A stretch of DNA of 64,000 nt from Arthrobacter sp. ERGS1:01 (GCF_001281315.1 NZ_CP012479.1:3534001-3598000); one strand, 5' to 3'; counted from the first letter of the stretch, positions 1 to 9,809 are shown. The notes: a model not told the origin generated them from the letters alone. Program-made: numbers and translations.

Positions 1-92
1 AAGCTGTGGTGCCCCGCTCCGCCGTCGGCCTTTATCCACTGTAAGTCGTGGCCGCGGCATTGCCCAAGCCGGGTCCTTTTGTGGCCTCGCCC

Positions 93-377
93 TTAGGGCT
101 GGGGTGCGGCCATGGCACGGGCCAGGACCGTGCGCAGCCGGACGGGATCAATGTGCCAGAAGTCGCGCTGGACCCCGTCCACCAGCACCACGGGGATCTC
201 CTCGCCGTACCTGGCCGTCAGTGCGGCGTCGCCGTCAAGGCTGATTTCGGTCCATTCCAAACCCAGTTCCACGGCCGCCTCGGAGACCACCGTCCGTGCG
301 TCGGCGCACAGGTGGCAGCCGGACCTCGTGATCAATTCAAGCAGGGGGCGGCGGGTGCCCGAAGGTGTGGAATCCAT
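93..377 (-). CDS. Glutaredoxin-like (DUF836) thiol protein
   Basis: A 94-residue protein with a CHLC redox motif near residue 20 and a thioredoxin-fold pattern behind it (a beta strand ending EIPVVLVDG, then a short C-terminal helix). Small glutaredoxin-like proteins of this family sit next to SerB-type HAD phosphatases in many actinobacteria, and that is the arrangement here: the HAD gene is divergent, 140 bases away. The ATG at 377 is preferred over an upstream in-frame start because AAAGG lies at a suitable distance before it and the homologous part of the protein starts just downstream. Its substrate cannot be told from the sequence. Confidence 0.75.
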   Translation of the reverse strand: MDSTPSGTRRPLLELITRSGCHLCADARTVVSEAAVELGLEWTEISLDGDAALTARYGEEIPVVLVDGVQRDFWHIDPVRLRTVLARAMAAPQP

Positions 378-517
378 GCCTTTAACGGTACGCACTCCGG
401 CGCCCACAAGCACAACGACGGCGTCCGGCGCACCCGGCCGGGAGAATTCGACCACTGTTAACCACGCCAAATCCGCCCCGGCGGGCATGGCGGGGCAGTA
501 TTGACTAGACTCTTTTT

Positions 518-1330
518 ATGCCCGACGTGACTACCAACAGTGCCGAGGCCGCCTCGACTACTGTGCAACACCAGGGCGAGGCCGCTTTCTTTGACGTGGA
601 CAACACGCTCATGAAGGGCGCCAGCTTGTTCCATGTGGCCCGGAAGATGTACCAGAAAAAGGCCTTCACGCTCCGTGACGTCGCCGGATTCGCCTGGAAG
701 CAGGCCAAGTTCATCCTGCGCGGGGAAAACATGAACGACGTCCATTCCGTCCAGGACTCGGCGCAAAAACTTGCCGCCGGCATCAGCGCGGACTTCATCC
801 GCCAGCTGGGCGAGGAAGTCTATGACGAGATGATCGTCTCCAAGATTTGGCCCGGCACCCGCGCCCTGACCCAGGAGCACCTCAAGTCCGGGCGCCAGGT
901 GTGGCTCGTGACGGCCACGCCCGTGGAAGTGGCCGGCGTGATCGCCACCCGCCTCCACCTCACGGGGGCCCTGGGCACCGTGGCGGAGATTGAGGATGGC
1001 GTCTATACGGGTCGGCTGGAGGGCGAGATCCTGCACGGACCCGCCAAGGGCCGCGCGGTGCGTGAGCTTGCCGAGGAGCAGGGCCTGGACCTGACCCGCT
1101 GCTGGGCGTACAGCGACTCCTACAACGACATCCCGCTGCTGACCGCAGTGGGCAATCCCGTGGCCATCAACCCGGACAGCAAGCTGCGCCGGCACGCACG
1201 CGAACACAACTGGCCCATCTACGACTACCGGGCCGGGCGCCGCGCGGCAACCCTGGGCCTGCAGGCCGCCACGGGCGTGGGCATCGTGTACGGGTTGTGG
1301 AAGGGCATCGCGTCCATGCGGCGCAAGTAA
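518..1330 (+). CDS. HAD-IB family hydrolase (SerB1-like phosphatase)
   Basis: 270 residues with the HAD signatures in order: FFDVDNTL (nucleophile Asp, residues about 25-30), a motif II Thr in VTATPVEV, and the metal-binding YSDSYNDIPLL near residue 210. These place it in the SerB-like subfamily IB. The C-terminus (GVGIVYGLWKGI then MRRK) is a short hydrophobic tail that could contact membrane. Family members dephosphorylate small phospho-substrates, phosphoserine among them, but the sequence does not fix the substrate. An AT-rich stretch with TTGACT just upstream and only a short leader suggest its own promoter. A strong terminator follows at 1385. Confidence 0.85.
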   Translation: MPDVTTNSAEAASTTVQHQGEAAFFDVDNTLMKGASLFHVARKMYQKKAFTLRDVAGFAWKQAKFILRGENMNDVHSVQDSAQKLAAGISADFIRQLGEEVYDEMIVSKIWPGTRALTQEHLKSGRQVWLVTATPVEVAGVIATRLHLTGALGTVAEIEDGVYTGRLEGEILHGPAKGRAVRELAEEQGLDLTRCWAYSDSYNDIPLLTAVGNPVAINPDSKLRRHAREHNWPIYDYRAGRRAATLGLQAATGVGIVYGLWKGIASMRRK

Positions 1331-1384
1331 GGTGCCGTGACCGCCCGGGCCGCTGGCCGGCGTCGAGCGTCGTCGCTTAAAAGC

Positions 1385-1422
1385 AAAGCGCCCGCGCACC
1401 GAAATCGGCGGGCGGGCGCTTT
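1385..1422. terminator. Bidirectional hairpin terminator
   Basis: Inverted arms AAAGCGCCCGC and GCGGGCGCTTT lie between the convergent HAD phosphatase and bS22 genes. The A and T ends make it usable on both strands. Confidence 0.8.
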
Positions 1423-1436
1423 CGCGAAAAGAAGAC

Positions 1437-1535
1437 TTACTTCTTGTTGCGACGCTGGTGGCGAGTCTTGCGAAGAAGCTTACGGTGCTTCTTCTTTGCC
1501 ATCCGCTTGCGGCGCTTCTTAATAACTGAACCCAT
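1437..1535 (-). CDS. 30S ribosomal protein bS22 (AURKAIP1/COX24 domain)
   Basis: A 32-residue, extremely basic protein: it begins [17 protein letters not shown] and ends RRNKK. This matches the tiny actinobacterial ribosomal protein bS22, whose mycobacterial counterpart is Rv0500B. AGGACTTCC-type purine sequence precedes the ATG. It sits downstream of, and co-oriented with, the small HTH gene, as in mycobacteria where Rv0500A and Rv0500B are adjacent. Because of its size it is easily missed by gene callers. Confidence 0.9.
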   Translation of the reverse strand: MGSVIKKRRKRMAKKKHRKLLRKTRHQRRNKK

Positions 1536-1589
1536 GGAAGTCCTCACAAACTACATAGTTGGCCTCGGATGAGGCCGTAAACGATTAGG

Positions 1590-1614
1590 TTGACCGATCG
1601 CAGGAATCGGTCAA
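1590..1614. promoter_or_regulatory. Perfect inverted repeat between HTH gene and bS22
   Basis: Arms TTGACCGAT and ATCGGTCAA with a 7-base spacer. It lies just after the HTH gene stop and about 55 bases before the bS22 start. It could be an intercistronic terminator or attenuator, or an operator. A second small hairpin (GGCCTC/GAGGCC, 1561-1576) lies next to it. Confidence 0.5.
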
Positions 1615-1647
1615 AGCCGAAAATGGATCTTTCCTAGGGTACCGCCT

Positions 1648-1884
1648 TTAGCCGGTATGCGCCGAACCGGAGGCTCCATTGCCGGCCTGGCCGTCAACCA
1701 CGGCCGTCTTCAGAATTGCCTCAACGGCGTTCTGCGGCACCCGGTAGGACCTGCCAAAGCGGACCGCGGGCAGTTCCCCGGCGTGCACCATGCGGTAAAC
1801 GGTCATCTTGGACACGCGCATGAGTTCGGCCACTTCCTGGACGGTCAGGAAGTTCACATTGGAGAAATTCTGCTCCTGCGCCAT
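1648..1884 (-). CDS. Excisionase-type MerR-like HTH DNA-binding protein
   Basis: 78 residues. After a short N-terminal stretch comes FLTVQEVAELMRVSKMTVYR, a winged-HTH recognition pattern of the excisionase/HTH_17 family, and then FGRSYRVPQNAVEAIL, the typical C-terminal strand and helix. No recombinase is nearby, so it is a chromosomal regulator rather than a phage Xis; the mycobacterial neighbour of bS22 and proC (Rv0500A) is the closest known context. The ATG at 1884 follows AAGGGA; a longer N-terminus has no such support. Its targets are unknown. Confidence 0.8.
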   Translation of the reverse strand: MAQEQNFSNVNFLTVQEVAELMRVSKMTVYRMVHAGELPAVRFGRSYRVPQNAVEAILKTAVVDGQAGNGASGSAHTG

Positions 1885-1997
1885 GGTCCCTTGGTATCCG
1901 TTCCCGTCAAAAAATGCTGGTGCGGGCACCGGCGCCCGTCAACCTCTAGCGCTAACTCTAGAGGCTGACGGGGCCAATGTGAAAGTCGTGACGGACG

Positions 1998-3116
1998 TTA
2001 GTTTCCGGACGTGCGGGTACGGCGCACGCGGGAGGCGTCGGCCAGCTTGGACAGCACGTCGGCCGTGACGTCCCACTCCATGCACGCGTCGGTGACGCTT
2101 TGCCCGTACGTGAGGTTCGCGGCACCCGCGGCAACCTCGTCGACGTCGAGCTTCTGCGCCCCGCCCACCAGGAAACTTTCCAGCATGACCCCGGCAATGG
2201 CGTCCGCGGACGCACCGCCGGCCTCCAACTGGGCGCCGATCTCCAGGGCCACCTCCGCCTGGCGGTGGTGGCTCTTGCCGGAGTTGGCATGGCTGGCGTC
2301 CACAATCAGGCGCGGGTTGATGCCGGCGCCCTCCGCAGCGGCCGCAGCGGCGGCAACGTCGGCCGCGGAGTAGTTGGGGCCCTTGCGCCCGCCGCGCAGG
2401 ATCATGTGGGTGTCCTGGTTGCCGGCCGTGCTGACCAGGGACGCCCGTCCGTCGCCGTCGATGCCCAGGAACGACTGCGCGGCGCTGGCGGCGCTGCACG
2501 CATCCAGGGCCACCTGGAGGTCCCCGTCGGTGCCGTTCTTGAAGCCGATGGGCATGGACAGCCCGGAGGAGAGCTGGCGGTGGATCTGGCTTTCGGTGGT
2601 GCGGGCCCCAATGGCCCCCCAGGAGATCAAATCGGCCGTGTACTGGGGGCTGATCGGTTCAAGGAATTCGGTGCCCGTGGGCAGGCCCAGGCGGGCCACC
2701 TCGAGCAGGAACTCGCGCGCCATTTCCAGCCCCTTGGCCACGTCGTGGCTGCCGTCCAGGTTGGGATCGTTGATCAGGCCCTTCCAGCCCACGGTGGTGC
2801 GCGGCTTTTCGAAGTAGGCGCGCATCACGATCAGCAGGTCTTCCTCGTGGTCCTTGGCGGCCGCGGCCAGGCGGCGGGCGTATTCCAGTCCGGCCTTGGG
2901 GTCGTGGATGGAGCACGGGCCCACCACCACCAGCAGGCGGTCGTCCACGCCGTCCATGACGGCCCGGACCTGGTCGCGGCCGCGTTCGACGACGTTGCTC
3001 GTGTGTGCGTCAAGCGGAAGTTCGGCGGAGAGCTCGGCCGGCGACGGGAGCGCGGTGAAGCGGCTGACCCGGAGGTTCGCGGTGCTGGATGACGTTTCGA
3101 CTGCTGTGGTGGTCAC
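1998..3116 (-). CDS. aroG: 3-deoxy-7-phosphoheptulonate synthase, class I (DAHP synthase)
   Basis: 372 residues. It condenses phosphoenolpyruvate with erythrose 4-phosphate, the first step of the shikimate pathway. The class I (AroFGH-type) signatures are visible: VVGPCSIHDP around residue 65, EKPRTTVGWKGLINDP, GFKNGTDG, LRGGRKGPNY and VDASHANSGK. It is not the larger plant-like class II enzyme common in mycobacteria. The gene stands alone, downstream of a leader peptide rich in Trp, Tyr and Phe (3233-3292) and two nested stem-loops. This implies regulation by aromatic amino acid supply, on top of any feedback inhibition. Confidence 0.95.
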   Translation of the reverse strand: MTTTAVETSSSTANLRVSRFTALPSPAELSAELPLDAHTSNVVERGRDQVRAVMDGVDDRLLVVVGPCSIHDPKAGLEYARRLAAAAKDHEEDLLIVMRAYFEKPRTTVGWKGLINDPNLDGSHDVAKGLEMAREFLLEVARLGLPTGTEFLEPISPQYTADLISWGAIGARTTESQIHRQLSSGLSMPIGFKNGTDGDLQVALDACSAASAAQSFLGIDGDGRASLVSTAGNQDTHMILRGGRKGPNYSAADVAAAAAAAEGAGINPRLIVDASHANSGKSHHRQAEVALEIGAQLEAGGASADAIAGVMLESFLVGGAQKLDVDEVAAGAANLTYGQSVTDACMEWDVTADVLSKLADASRVRRTRTSGN

Positions 3117-3180
3117 GGTGGGGATTCCTTTGGTGGGCTGGAAGCGAGCCCCTTTTCAGAAACCCGCCGGAAATGGCGAA

Positions 3181-3260
3181 GGACAGAGAAAGTTTCTCTG
3201 TCCTGTTGGCTCTGAAGGTGATTGGATGCGTGTCAGTTAGACGCGGGCCCCTCCAGAGCC
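3181..3260 (-). promoter_or_regulatory. aroG leader stem-loops (putative attenuator)
   Basis: On the minus strand the segment GTTGGCTCTG (3251-3260), inside the last part of the leader peptide gene, can pair perfectly with CAGAGCCAAC (3206-3215). Directly after the second arm comes another hairpin, GGACAGAGAAA / TTTCTCTGTCC (3181-3203), followed by a T-containing stretch. A ribosome stalled on the Trp/Tyr/Phe codons would cover the first arm and free the second. This is the geometry of transcription attenuation; which conformer terminates is not proven, and the T tract is imperfect. Confidence 0.55.
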
Positions 3261-3292
3261 AACGAAAAATACGCATACCAACGGTTTGTCAT
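3233..3292 (-). CDS. Aromatic-rich leader peptide of aroG
   Basis: A 19-codon open frame, MTNRWYAYFSLALEGPASN then TGA, about 115 bases before the aroG start. Codons 5 to 9 read Trp-Tyr-Ala-Tyr-Phe, so all three end products of the aromatic pathway are sampled within five codons. There is no Shine-Dalgarno sequence; a TAGTCT -10-like box lies six bases before the ATG with TTGGTG about 18 bases further up, which would give a leaderless transcript. The match between codon content and the enzyme controlled is the main argument that it is real. Confidence 0.65.
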   Translation of the reverse strand: MTNRWYAYFSLALEGPASN

Positions 3293-3352
3293 GATCACAG
3301 ACTAAACCGGTGCGGGCCGTTGCACCAAATCGGCGCTTTCTTCGCATAAACG

Positions 3353-3404
3353 CGCTTTCGCCGCTTTTAGGGGGTTTCCGGATCCCCTAAAAGCGGAGAA
3401 AGCG
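3353..3404. repeat. Long imperfect inverted repeat between gdhA and aroG leader
   Basis: Two 21-base arms with a single mismatch (arms begin CGCTTTCG and end GAAAGCG; both contain CCGCTTTTAGGGG or its complement) around a 10-base loop. A further GCGCTTTC copy lies just outside. It is longer than needed for a terminator and sits upstream of the aroG promoter and after the gdhA terminator. It may be a small palindromic repetitive element. Confidence 0.6.
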
Positions 3405-3431
3405 CCGTTATTCGCGTTAGGCGCACAAATG

Positions 3432-3467
3432 CCGCAAGGCACCCCTGGAACCAGGAGTGCCTTGCGG
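3432..3467. terminator. gdhA terminator hairpin
   Basis: Near-perfect stem, CCGCAAGGCACCCCTGG against CCAGGAGTGCCTTGCGG with a two-base loop, 14 bases after the gdhA stop. Confidence 0.8.
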
Positions 3468-3480
3468 TGTGTTGTGGAAC

Positions 3481-4938
<1,458 letters not shown>

Positions 4939-5037
4939 TCATGCATATAAGGCCCGAGCAGGAGGTGTTTTGGCGGGACTTGGCCCTAATTTTCGCTTCC
5001 GCCGGCCGCCCCTGATGACCGCGTGCGGTGCCGCTAG

Positions 5038-5700
5038 CTAGTCCTTGCGGCGTCGGAAGGCGGGCAGGTTCGCCAGGAGATCGGCGGCCTTGTTGGCCGC
5101 ACGCCCAACGCTGCGGGTAATTTGCGCCTGCACCGAGCTTTCACTATCAAGCGGGACCGTTCCGTCCGGGATGTGCGCCACGGCGGGCAGGTGCGCCACC
5201 GCGGGCACGCGGGGCTGTGCCGCCGCAGCTGCGGGCACGCCGACCAGCGGGTTTGCACCGTTTGACTTGGCCGCCTTGGGTGTTGTTGCGGGCTCGACGC
5301 CGGCGGCCCGGGCCTGCGCGGAAACGCCGGCTGGGGCTGTAGAGGTGGCGGCCGCAGCGGAGCCGGCTGACGCTGTGGAGCTTGCCGGGGTGCGGCCGGC
5401 GCCGACAACCCGACTCACCTCGCGGGGAGCGCGGACAAATCCGGCGCCAAGTCCGTCGAGCCATTCCGACACGAGGACCAGCGGCTCGGTGTTGATGCTG
5501 TAGAAACGCTTCTGGCCCTGGGCCCGCATGGTCACGACGCCGGCTTCACGCAGTACGCGCAAATGCTTGGAAACGGTGGGCTGGGAAACGCCCAATTCTT
5601 CAACAAGCTGGCCCACTGCCTTGTGCTCGGTGGCAAGCGCCTCAAGGATGTCTCGACGGGTGCCTTCGGCGATGACAGCGAATACTTCTTCTACGACCAT
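5038..5700 (-). CDS. ArsR-family regulator with long Ala/Pro-rich tail
   Basis: 220 residues. Residues 1-90 are an ArsR-type winged helix: FAVIAEGTRRDILEAL, then SQPTVSKHLRVLREAGVV (recognition helix) and GQKRFYSIN (wing). No paired cysteines of a metal sensor are present. The rest, about 120 residues, is Ala/Pro/Thr-rich and low in complexity, ending NLPAFRRRKD. That is about twice the usual length of the family. It lies between gdhA and acuC; its targets are not evident. The tail may be a disordered interaction segment. Confidence 0.85.
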   Translation of the reverse strand: MVVEEVFAVIAEGTRRDILEALATEHKAVGQLVEELGVSQPTVSKHLRVLREAGVVTMRAQGQKRFYSINTEPLVLVSEWLDGLGAGFVRAPREVSRVVGAGRTPASSTASAGSAAAATSTAPAGVSAQARAAGVEPATTPKAAKSNGANPLVGVPAAAAAQPRVPAVAHLPAVAHIPDGTVPLDSESSVQAQITRSVGRAANKAADLLANLPAFRRRKD

Positions 5701-5765
5701 CCCACTACCCTAGCGACATATGCCAAATACGGCATCTTCAGGCAATATCGTAAGCGCGAAGTGTT

Positions 5766-5809
5766 GGGCCCACAGCTCCGCGGGCCCCAAGAAATCGCGC
5801 CAGCGATTT
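5766..5809 (-). terminator. acuC terminator region
   Basis: Two stems: GGGCCC/GGGCCC (5766-5787) and AAATCGC/GCGATTT (5792-5809). On the minus strand the second is followed by TTCTTGGGG. They lie between the acuC stop and the ArsR promoter. Confidence 0.5.
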
Positions 5810-5828
5810 ATTGGGGAGGAGCTGGGGA

Positions 5829-7040
5829 TCAGTCGAACCAGGGGTCGAGCCCGTAGAGCGGAAACACCGCCTTGCGCGTTGCCATGACGGACCTGTCGAC
5901 GGCGTCGGCCGGGTTGTAGCCGACCTCCCAGGACCGCCACCAGGTGTCGGCGTCCTCCCCCATGAACAGCGGTGCCTCGCGGCCGTAGTGTTCCCTGACG
6001 TGGTCGCGCCAGCTGGGCGGGACGGCGGTGCGCAGCGGCACGGGCTTCCCCGCCGCAATGGCCATCAGGTGCGACCAGACGCGGGGCACCACGTTGACGA
6101 TGCTGTAGCCGCCGCCGCCTAGGGCGATCCACCGGCCGTCGCAGACCGCGTCGGCGAGCGTGGCGACGCTCAGGGCCGCCTCGCGTTGGGCGTCGACGCT
6201 GGTGTTCAGGTGCGTGAGCTCGTCCTCCCGGTGCGAATCGCAACCGTGTTGGCTGACGATCACCTCGGGGCCGAAGGCCTTGACCAGCGGCGGAACGATG
6301 GCGTGGAAGGCACGCAACCAGCCGGCGTCGGACGTCCCGGCGGGAAGGGCCACGTTCACGGCGGAGCCTTCGGCGCCGGGCCCGCCGATCTCGTTGGCGA
6401 AGCCGGTTCCGGGGAACAGGGTCAGCCCGGATTCGTGCAGGGAAATCGTGAGCACCCGGGGGTCGTCCCAAAAGGCGTTCTGCGTGCCGTCGCCGTGGTG
6501 GGCGTCGATGTCGATGTAGGCGATCCGTGAGACTCCGGAGTCGAGCAGGCGCATGACGGCCATGGCGACGTCGTTGTAGATGCAAAATCCGCTGGCCTTT
6601 TCGCGGCTGGCGTGGTGCATGCCGCCGCCAAAGTTCACGGCCCGGACCGCCGCCCCGGAAATCAGTGTGTCGGCGGCGATCAGGGAGGCCCCGGCCAGGC
6701 GGGCGCCGGCCTCGTGCATGCCGGCAAACGCCGGATCGTCCTCGGTGCCCAGTCCGCGCCCGGGATCGCTGAGCGTGGGGTCGGCCCCCACCCGGCGCAC
6801 CGCGGCAATGTAGGCGCGGCTGTGGACGGTGGCCAGTGCGTCGTCGTCGGCCACGAAGGATTCGAGCACCCGCACCTGGGGGAGGTCAAAAATGCCCAGC
6901 TCGCGGGCCAGCCGGGCCGTCAGTTCAAGCCGCTTTGGCGACATGGGGTGGTTGGGGCCAAAATTGTAGGCGGACATCGCCGGATCGCAGACTATGCTTG
7001 TCGGGACGGCCGCTGGCCCAAAGCTGGCAAATGATGACAT
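5829..7040 (-). CDS. acuC: Acetoin utilization protein AcuC (class I histone deacetylase family)
   Basis: 403 residues with the zinc deacetylase signatures in order: NHPMSPKRLELT near the N-terminus, GGGMHHASREKASGFC (catalytic His pair), YIDIDAHHGDGTQ (metal Asp and His) and LGGGGYSIVNVVPRVW. Bacterial AcuC proteins remove acetyl groups from lysines, classically activating acetyl-CoA synthetase. An acs gene lies at the far end of this window but is not linked to it. The gene is divergent from trkH, and the start region leaves only a short shared promoter. Confidence 0.9.
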   Translation of the reverse strand: MSSFASFGPAAVPTSIVCDPAMSAYNFGPNHPMSPKRLELTARLARELGIFDLPQVRVLESFVADDDALATVHSRAYIAAVRRVGADPTLSDPGRGLGTEDDPAFAGMHEAGARLAGASLIAADTLISGAAVRAVNFGGGMHHASREKASGFCIYNDVAMAVMRLLDSGVSRIAYIDIDAHHGDGTQNAFWDDPRVLTISLHESGLTLFPGTGFANEIGGPGAEGSAVNVALPAGTSDAGWLRAFHAIVPPLVKAFGPEVIVSQHGCDSHREDELTHLNTSVDAQREAALSVATLADAVCDGRWIALGGGGYSIVNVVPRVWSHLMAIAAGKPVPLRTAVPPSWRDHVREHYGREAPLFMGEDADTWWRSWEVGYNPADAVDRSVMATRKAVFPLYGLDPWFD

Positions 7041-7137
7041 CCATCACAGGCTACCGAACTCCGGACGGCTTTGCCGTATTCGAAGAAGGCGCCGGACGGT
7101 TGTCCGGCTTATCACGGGCAGGAGGGCAACACAGAAG

Positions 7138-8544
7138 TTGGCCGCTAAAAACATCCAGCCCGCCAAACCCCACAACTGGTTCCTTGCCATAGTGGTCAGT
7201 GTCCGTGACTTCGCGGACCGGGTGGCAAACAGCTCCCCCGCCAGGCTCGCGTTGATCGTGTTCGCCCTGGTCATCATGGCCTTCACCCTGGTCCTGTGCC
7301 TGCCCGCGGCCTCCCGCAACGGCCAGCCGACCGCCTTCCACGACGCCTTGTTCACGGCCGTGTCCGCCGTCTGCGTGACGGGCCTGACCACGGTCTCCAC
7401 GGCCCTTCACTGGTCCTTCTTTGGCCAGTTGGTGATCCTGATCGGCATCTTCGTGGGCGGTTTGGGCATCCTGACCCTGGCCTCGCTCATGTCCCTGATG
7501 GTCAGCAAGCGCCTGGGCGTCCGCGGAAAGCTGATCGCCCAGGAGGCCATGAATGCCGGCCGCCTCGGCGAGGTCGGTACGCTGCTGCGGATCGTCATCA
7601 GCACCTCGGTGGCCGTCGAGGTGGTCCTTGCCCTGGCCATGGCTCCCCGGTTCCTGATCCTTGGCGAATCGCTCCCGCAGGCCGTGTGGCACGCCGTCTT
7701 CTACTCCATCTCCGCCTTCAACAACGCCGGATTCACGCCGCATTCCGACGGCGTGGTGCCCTACGAGGCCGACCTGTGGATCCTGGTGCCGCTCATGATC
7801 GGCGGGTTCATCGGCAGCCTCGGCTTCCCGGTCATGATGGTGGTGCTCGTGACGGGTTTCCGCTTCAAGAAGTGGACGTTGCACGCCAAGCTCACCGTCC
7901 AGGTGTCCCTGATGTTGCTGGGGGCCGGTGCCGTGCTGTGGGGTGCCATGGAGTGGACCAACCCGGCCACCATCGGCAATATGAGCTTTGGCGACAAGAT
8001 CACGCACTCGATCTTTGCCTCCGTCATGACCCGTTCGCTGGGCTTCAACCTGGTGGACATGAACCACATGCACTCCTCCACCATGCTCCTGACGGATGCC
8101 TTGATGTTCGTGGGCGGTGGTTCCGCGTCAACGGCCGGCGGTATCAAGGTCACCACCTTGGCCGTGATGTTCCTGGCGATCGTGGCCGAGGCCCGCGGCG
8201 ACAACGACGTGAAGGTCTACGGACGCACCATCCCCCAGGGCACCATGCGCGTGGCCATCTCCGTGATCATGATGGGCGCCACGTTCGTCATGATCGCCAC
8301 GGGCCTGCTGCTGGCGATCTCGGGCCAAAGCCTGGACCGCGTGCTGTTCGAGACGATCTCCGCCTTTGCCACGGTGGGCCTGAGTACGGGGCTGAGCGCC
8401 GAGCTGCCGCCGTCGGGCGTATATGTCTTGTGCGCCATGATGTTCTTTGGCCGCGTCGGTTCCATCACGCTTGCCGCCGCCCTGGCGCTGCGGCAACGCC
8501 GTCAACTTTTCCACTACCCGGAAGAAAGGCCGATCATTGGCTGA
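7138..8544 (+). CDS. trkH: TrkH-family potassium uptake transmembrane subunit
   Basis: About 468 residues if translation starts at TTG 7138, which follows AGGAGGG by about 12 bases; a longer frame reaches upstream but enters an Arg-rich stretch overlapping acuC. Eight to ten hydrophobic segments are present, with four selectivity-filter-like repeats, including AVSAVCVTGLTTV, ISAFNNAGFTPHS, TRSLGFNLVDM and ISAFATVGLSTGLS. TrkH/KtrB proteins move K+ into the cell with a peripheral RCK subunit, which is the next gene. The stop codon overlaps the trkA start. Confidence 0.93.
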   Translation: MAAKNIQPAKPHNWFLAIVVSVRDFADRVANSSPARLALIVFALVIMAFTLVLCLPAASRNGQPTAFHDALFTAVSAVCVTGLTTVSTALHWSFFGQLVILIGIFVGGLGILTLASLMSLMVSKRLGVRGKLIAQEAMNAGRLGEVGTLLRIVISTSVAVEVVLALAMAPRFLILGESLPQAVWHAVFYSISAFNNAGFTPHSDGVVPYEADLWILVPLMIGGFIGSLGFPVMMVVLVTGFRFKKWTLHAKLTVQVSLMLLGAGAVLWGAMEWTNPATIGNMSFGDKITHSIFASVMTRSLGFNLVDMNHMHSSTMLLTDALMFVGGGSASTAGGIKVTTLAVMFLAIVAEARGDNDVKVYGRTIPQGTMRVAISVIMMGATFVMIATGLLLAISGQSLDRVLFETISAFATVGLSTGLSAELPPSGVYVLCAMMFFGRVGSITLAAALALRQRRQLFHYPEERPIIG

Positions 8545-9223
8545 CAAAATGAGCTCCAACGCCCGCCCGCCGCACAACGCACCGGTCCTGGTGATCGGCC
8601 TGGGCCGCTTTGGTGCGGCCACGGCCCACCAGTTGGTCAAGCAGGGCCGGGAGGTCCTGGCCATCGAGCGGGACCCCGCCCTGGTGCAAAAGTGGTCCGG
8701 CGTCCTCACCCACGTCGTGGAGGCCGACGCCACCAACATCGACGCGCTCCGCCAGCTCGGCGCGCAGGACTTCAGCTCCGCCGTCGTCGGCGTGGGCACG
8801 TCCATCGAATCCAGCGTGCTCATCACGGTGAACCTGGTGGATTTGGGCATCGACCACCTGTGGGTCAAGGCGATCACGCAGTCGCACGGGAAGATCCTGA
8901 CCCGGATTGGCGCCAACCACGTCATCTATCCCGAGGCCGACGCCGGCGTCCGCGCCGCGCACCTGGTGGGCGGGCGCATGCTTGACTTCATCGAGTTCGA
9001 CGACGACTTCGCGATCGTGAAGATGTACCCGCCGAAGGAGACCCAGGGCTTCACGCTGGAGGAGTCCAAGGTCCGCTCCAAGTACGGGGTGACCGTGGTG
9101 GGCGTGAAGTCGCCGGGCGAGGACTTCACCTACGCGCAGCCCAGCACCCGGGTCACGAGCCGGGACATGCTGATCGTCTCCGGCTACGTCGACCTGCTGG
9201 AACGCTTCGCCGCCCGCCCCTAA
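8537..9223 (+). CDS. trkA: TrkA-family potassium channel regulatory subunit (RCK)
   Basis: About 228 residues. Residues 15-140 are an RCK N-domain: VLVIGLGRFGAATAHQLVKQ dinucleotide loop, acidic VLAIERD ending strand 2, then VVEADATNIDALRQLG. A TrkA-C domain follows (KYGVTVVGVKSP and DMLIVSGYVDLLERF). It gates TrkH in response to nucleotide binding at the inner membrane face. TTG at 8537 has AAAGG eight bases upstream and overlaps the trkH stop; the in-frame ATG at 8549 is the alternative but has no ribosome site. Confidence 0.93.
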   Translation: MADKMSSNARPPHNAPVLVIGLGRFGAATAHQLVKQGREVLAIERDPALVQKWSGVLTHVVEADATNIDALRQLGAQDFSSAVVGVGTSIESSVLITVNLVDLGIDHLWVKAITQSHGKILTRIGANHVIYPEADAGVRAAHLVGGRMLDFIEFDDDFAIVKMYPPKETQGFTLEESKVRSKYGVTVVGVKSPGEDFTYAQPSTRVTSRDMLIVSGYVDLLERFAARP

Positions 9224-9273
9224 GCTCACGTTTTTGGGCTGGTGCGCGTCTACCTGTCATGGAGGTAAAACTG

Positions 9274-9783
9274 ATGCTCAAGCACACTGTTTTTGACTCG
9301 CCCCTGGGCCCTTTGACGGCCGTGGCGAACGACGACGGGCTGGCCGCCGTGTACATGGCCGAGCACAAGCGCCGTCCCGACTGGGCCGATCTGGGTGAAC
9401 GGGTGGCTGTGGAGGACTCACCCGTGCTGGCCGCGACCGTGGCCCAACTGGGCGAGTACTTTGCCGGCACCCGCACGGAGTTTTCGCTGCCGCTGGCGCC
9501 GGCCGGGAACCCGTTCCAGCACCGCGTCTGGGCCGCCCTGCGCGAGATCCCGTACGGAGAGCTGCGCAGCTACGGCGACCTGGCCGCAATGCTAGGTGAC
9601 CGGTCCATGGCCCAGGCCGTGGGCGCCGCGAACGGCCGCAACCCCATCAGCATCATCGTCCCCTGCCACCGTGTGGTGGGTGCCGACGGTTCCCTGGTGG
9701 GCTACGCAGGCGGGCTGGACCGCAAACAATTCCTGCTGGAACTGGAAAACCCGCAACGGACCCACACCGAGGCGTTGTTCTAG
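9274..9783 (+). CDS. ogt: Methylated-DNA-[protein]-cysteine S-methyltransferase
   Basis: 169 residues. The C-terminal active site IIVPCHRVVGADGSLVGYAG is intact and is preceded by FQHRVWAALREIPYGE and the helix-turn-helix with GAANGRNP. It accepts the alkyl group from O6-alkylguanine irreversibly. ATG 9274 follows GGAGG at ideal spacing and is preferred over ATG 9259. A sigma factor and a second, divergent alkyltransferase follow on the same strand within 30 bases, suggesting one alkylation-response unit. Confidence 0.92.
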   Translation: MLKHTVFDSPLGPLTAVANDDGLAAVYMAEHKRRPDWADLGERVAVEDSPVLAATVAQLGEYFAGTRTEFSLPLAPAGNPFQHRVWAALREIPYGELRSYGDLAAMLGDRSMAQAVGAANGRNPISIIVPCHRVVGADGSLVGYAGGLDRKQFLLELENPQRTHTEALF

Positions 9784-9809
9784 GTGGCCCTCCCAACGGC
9801 GGCCCTCCC

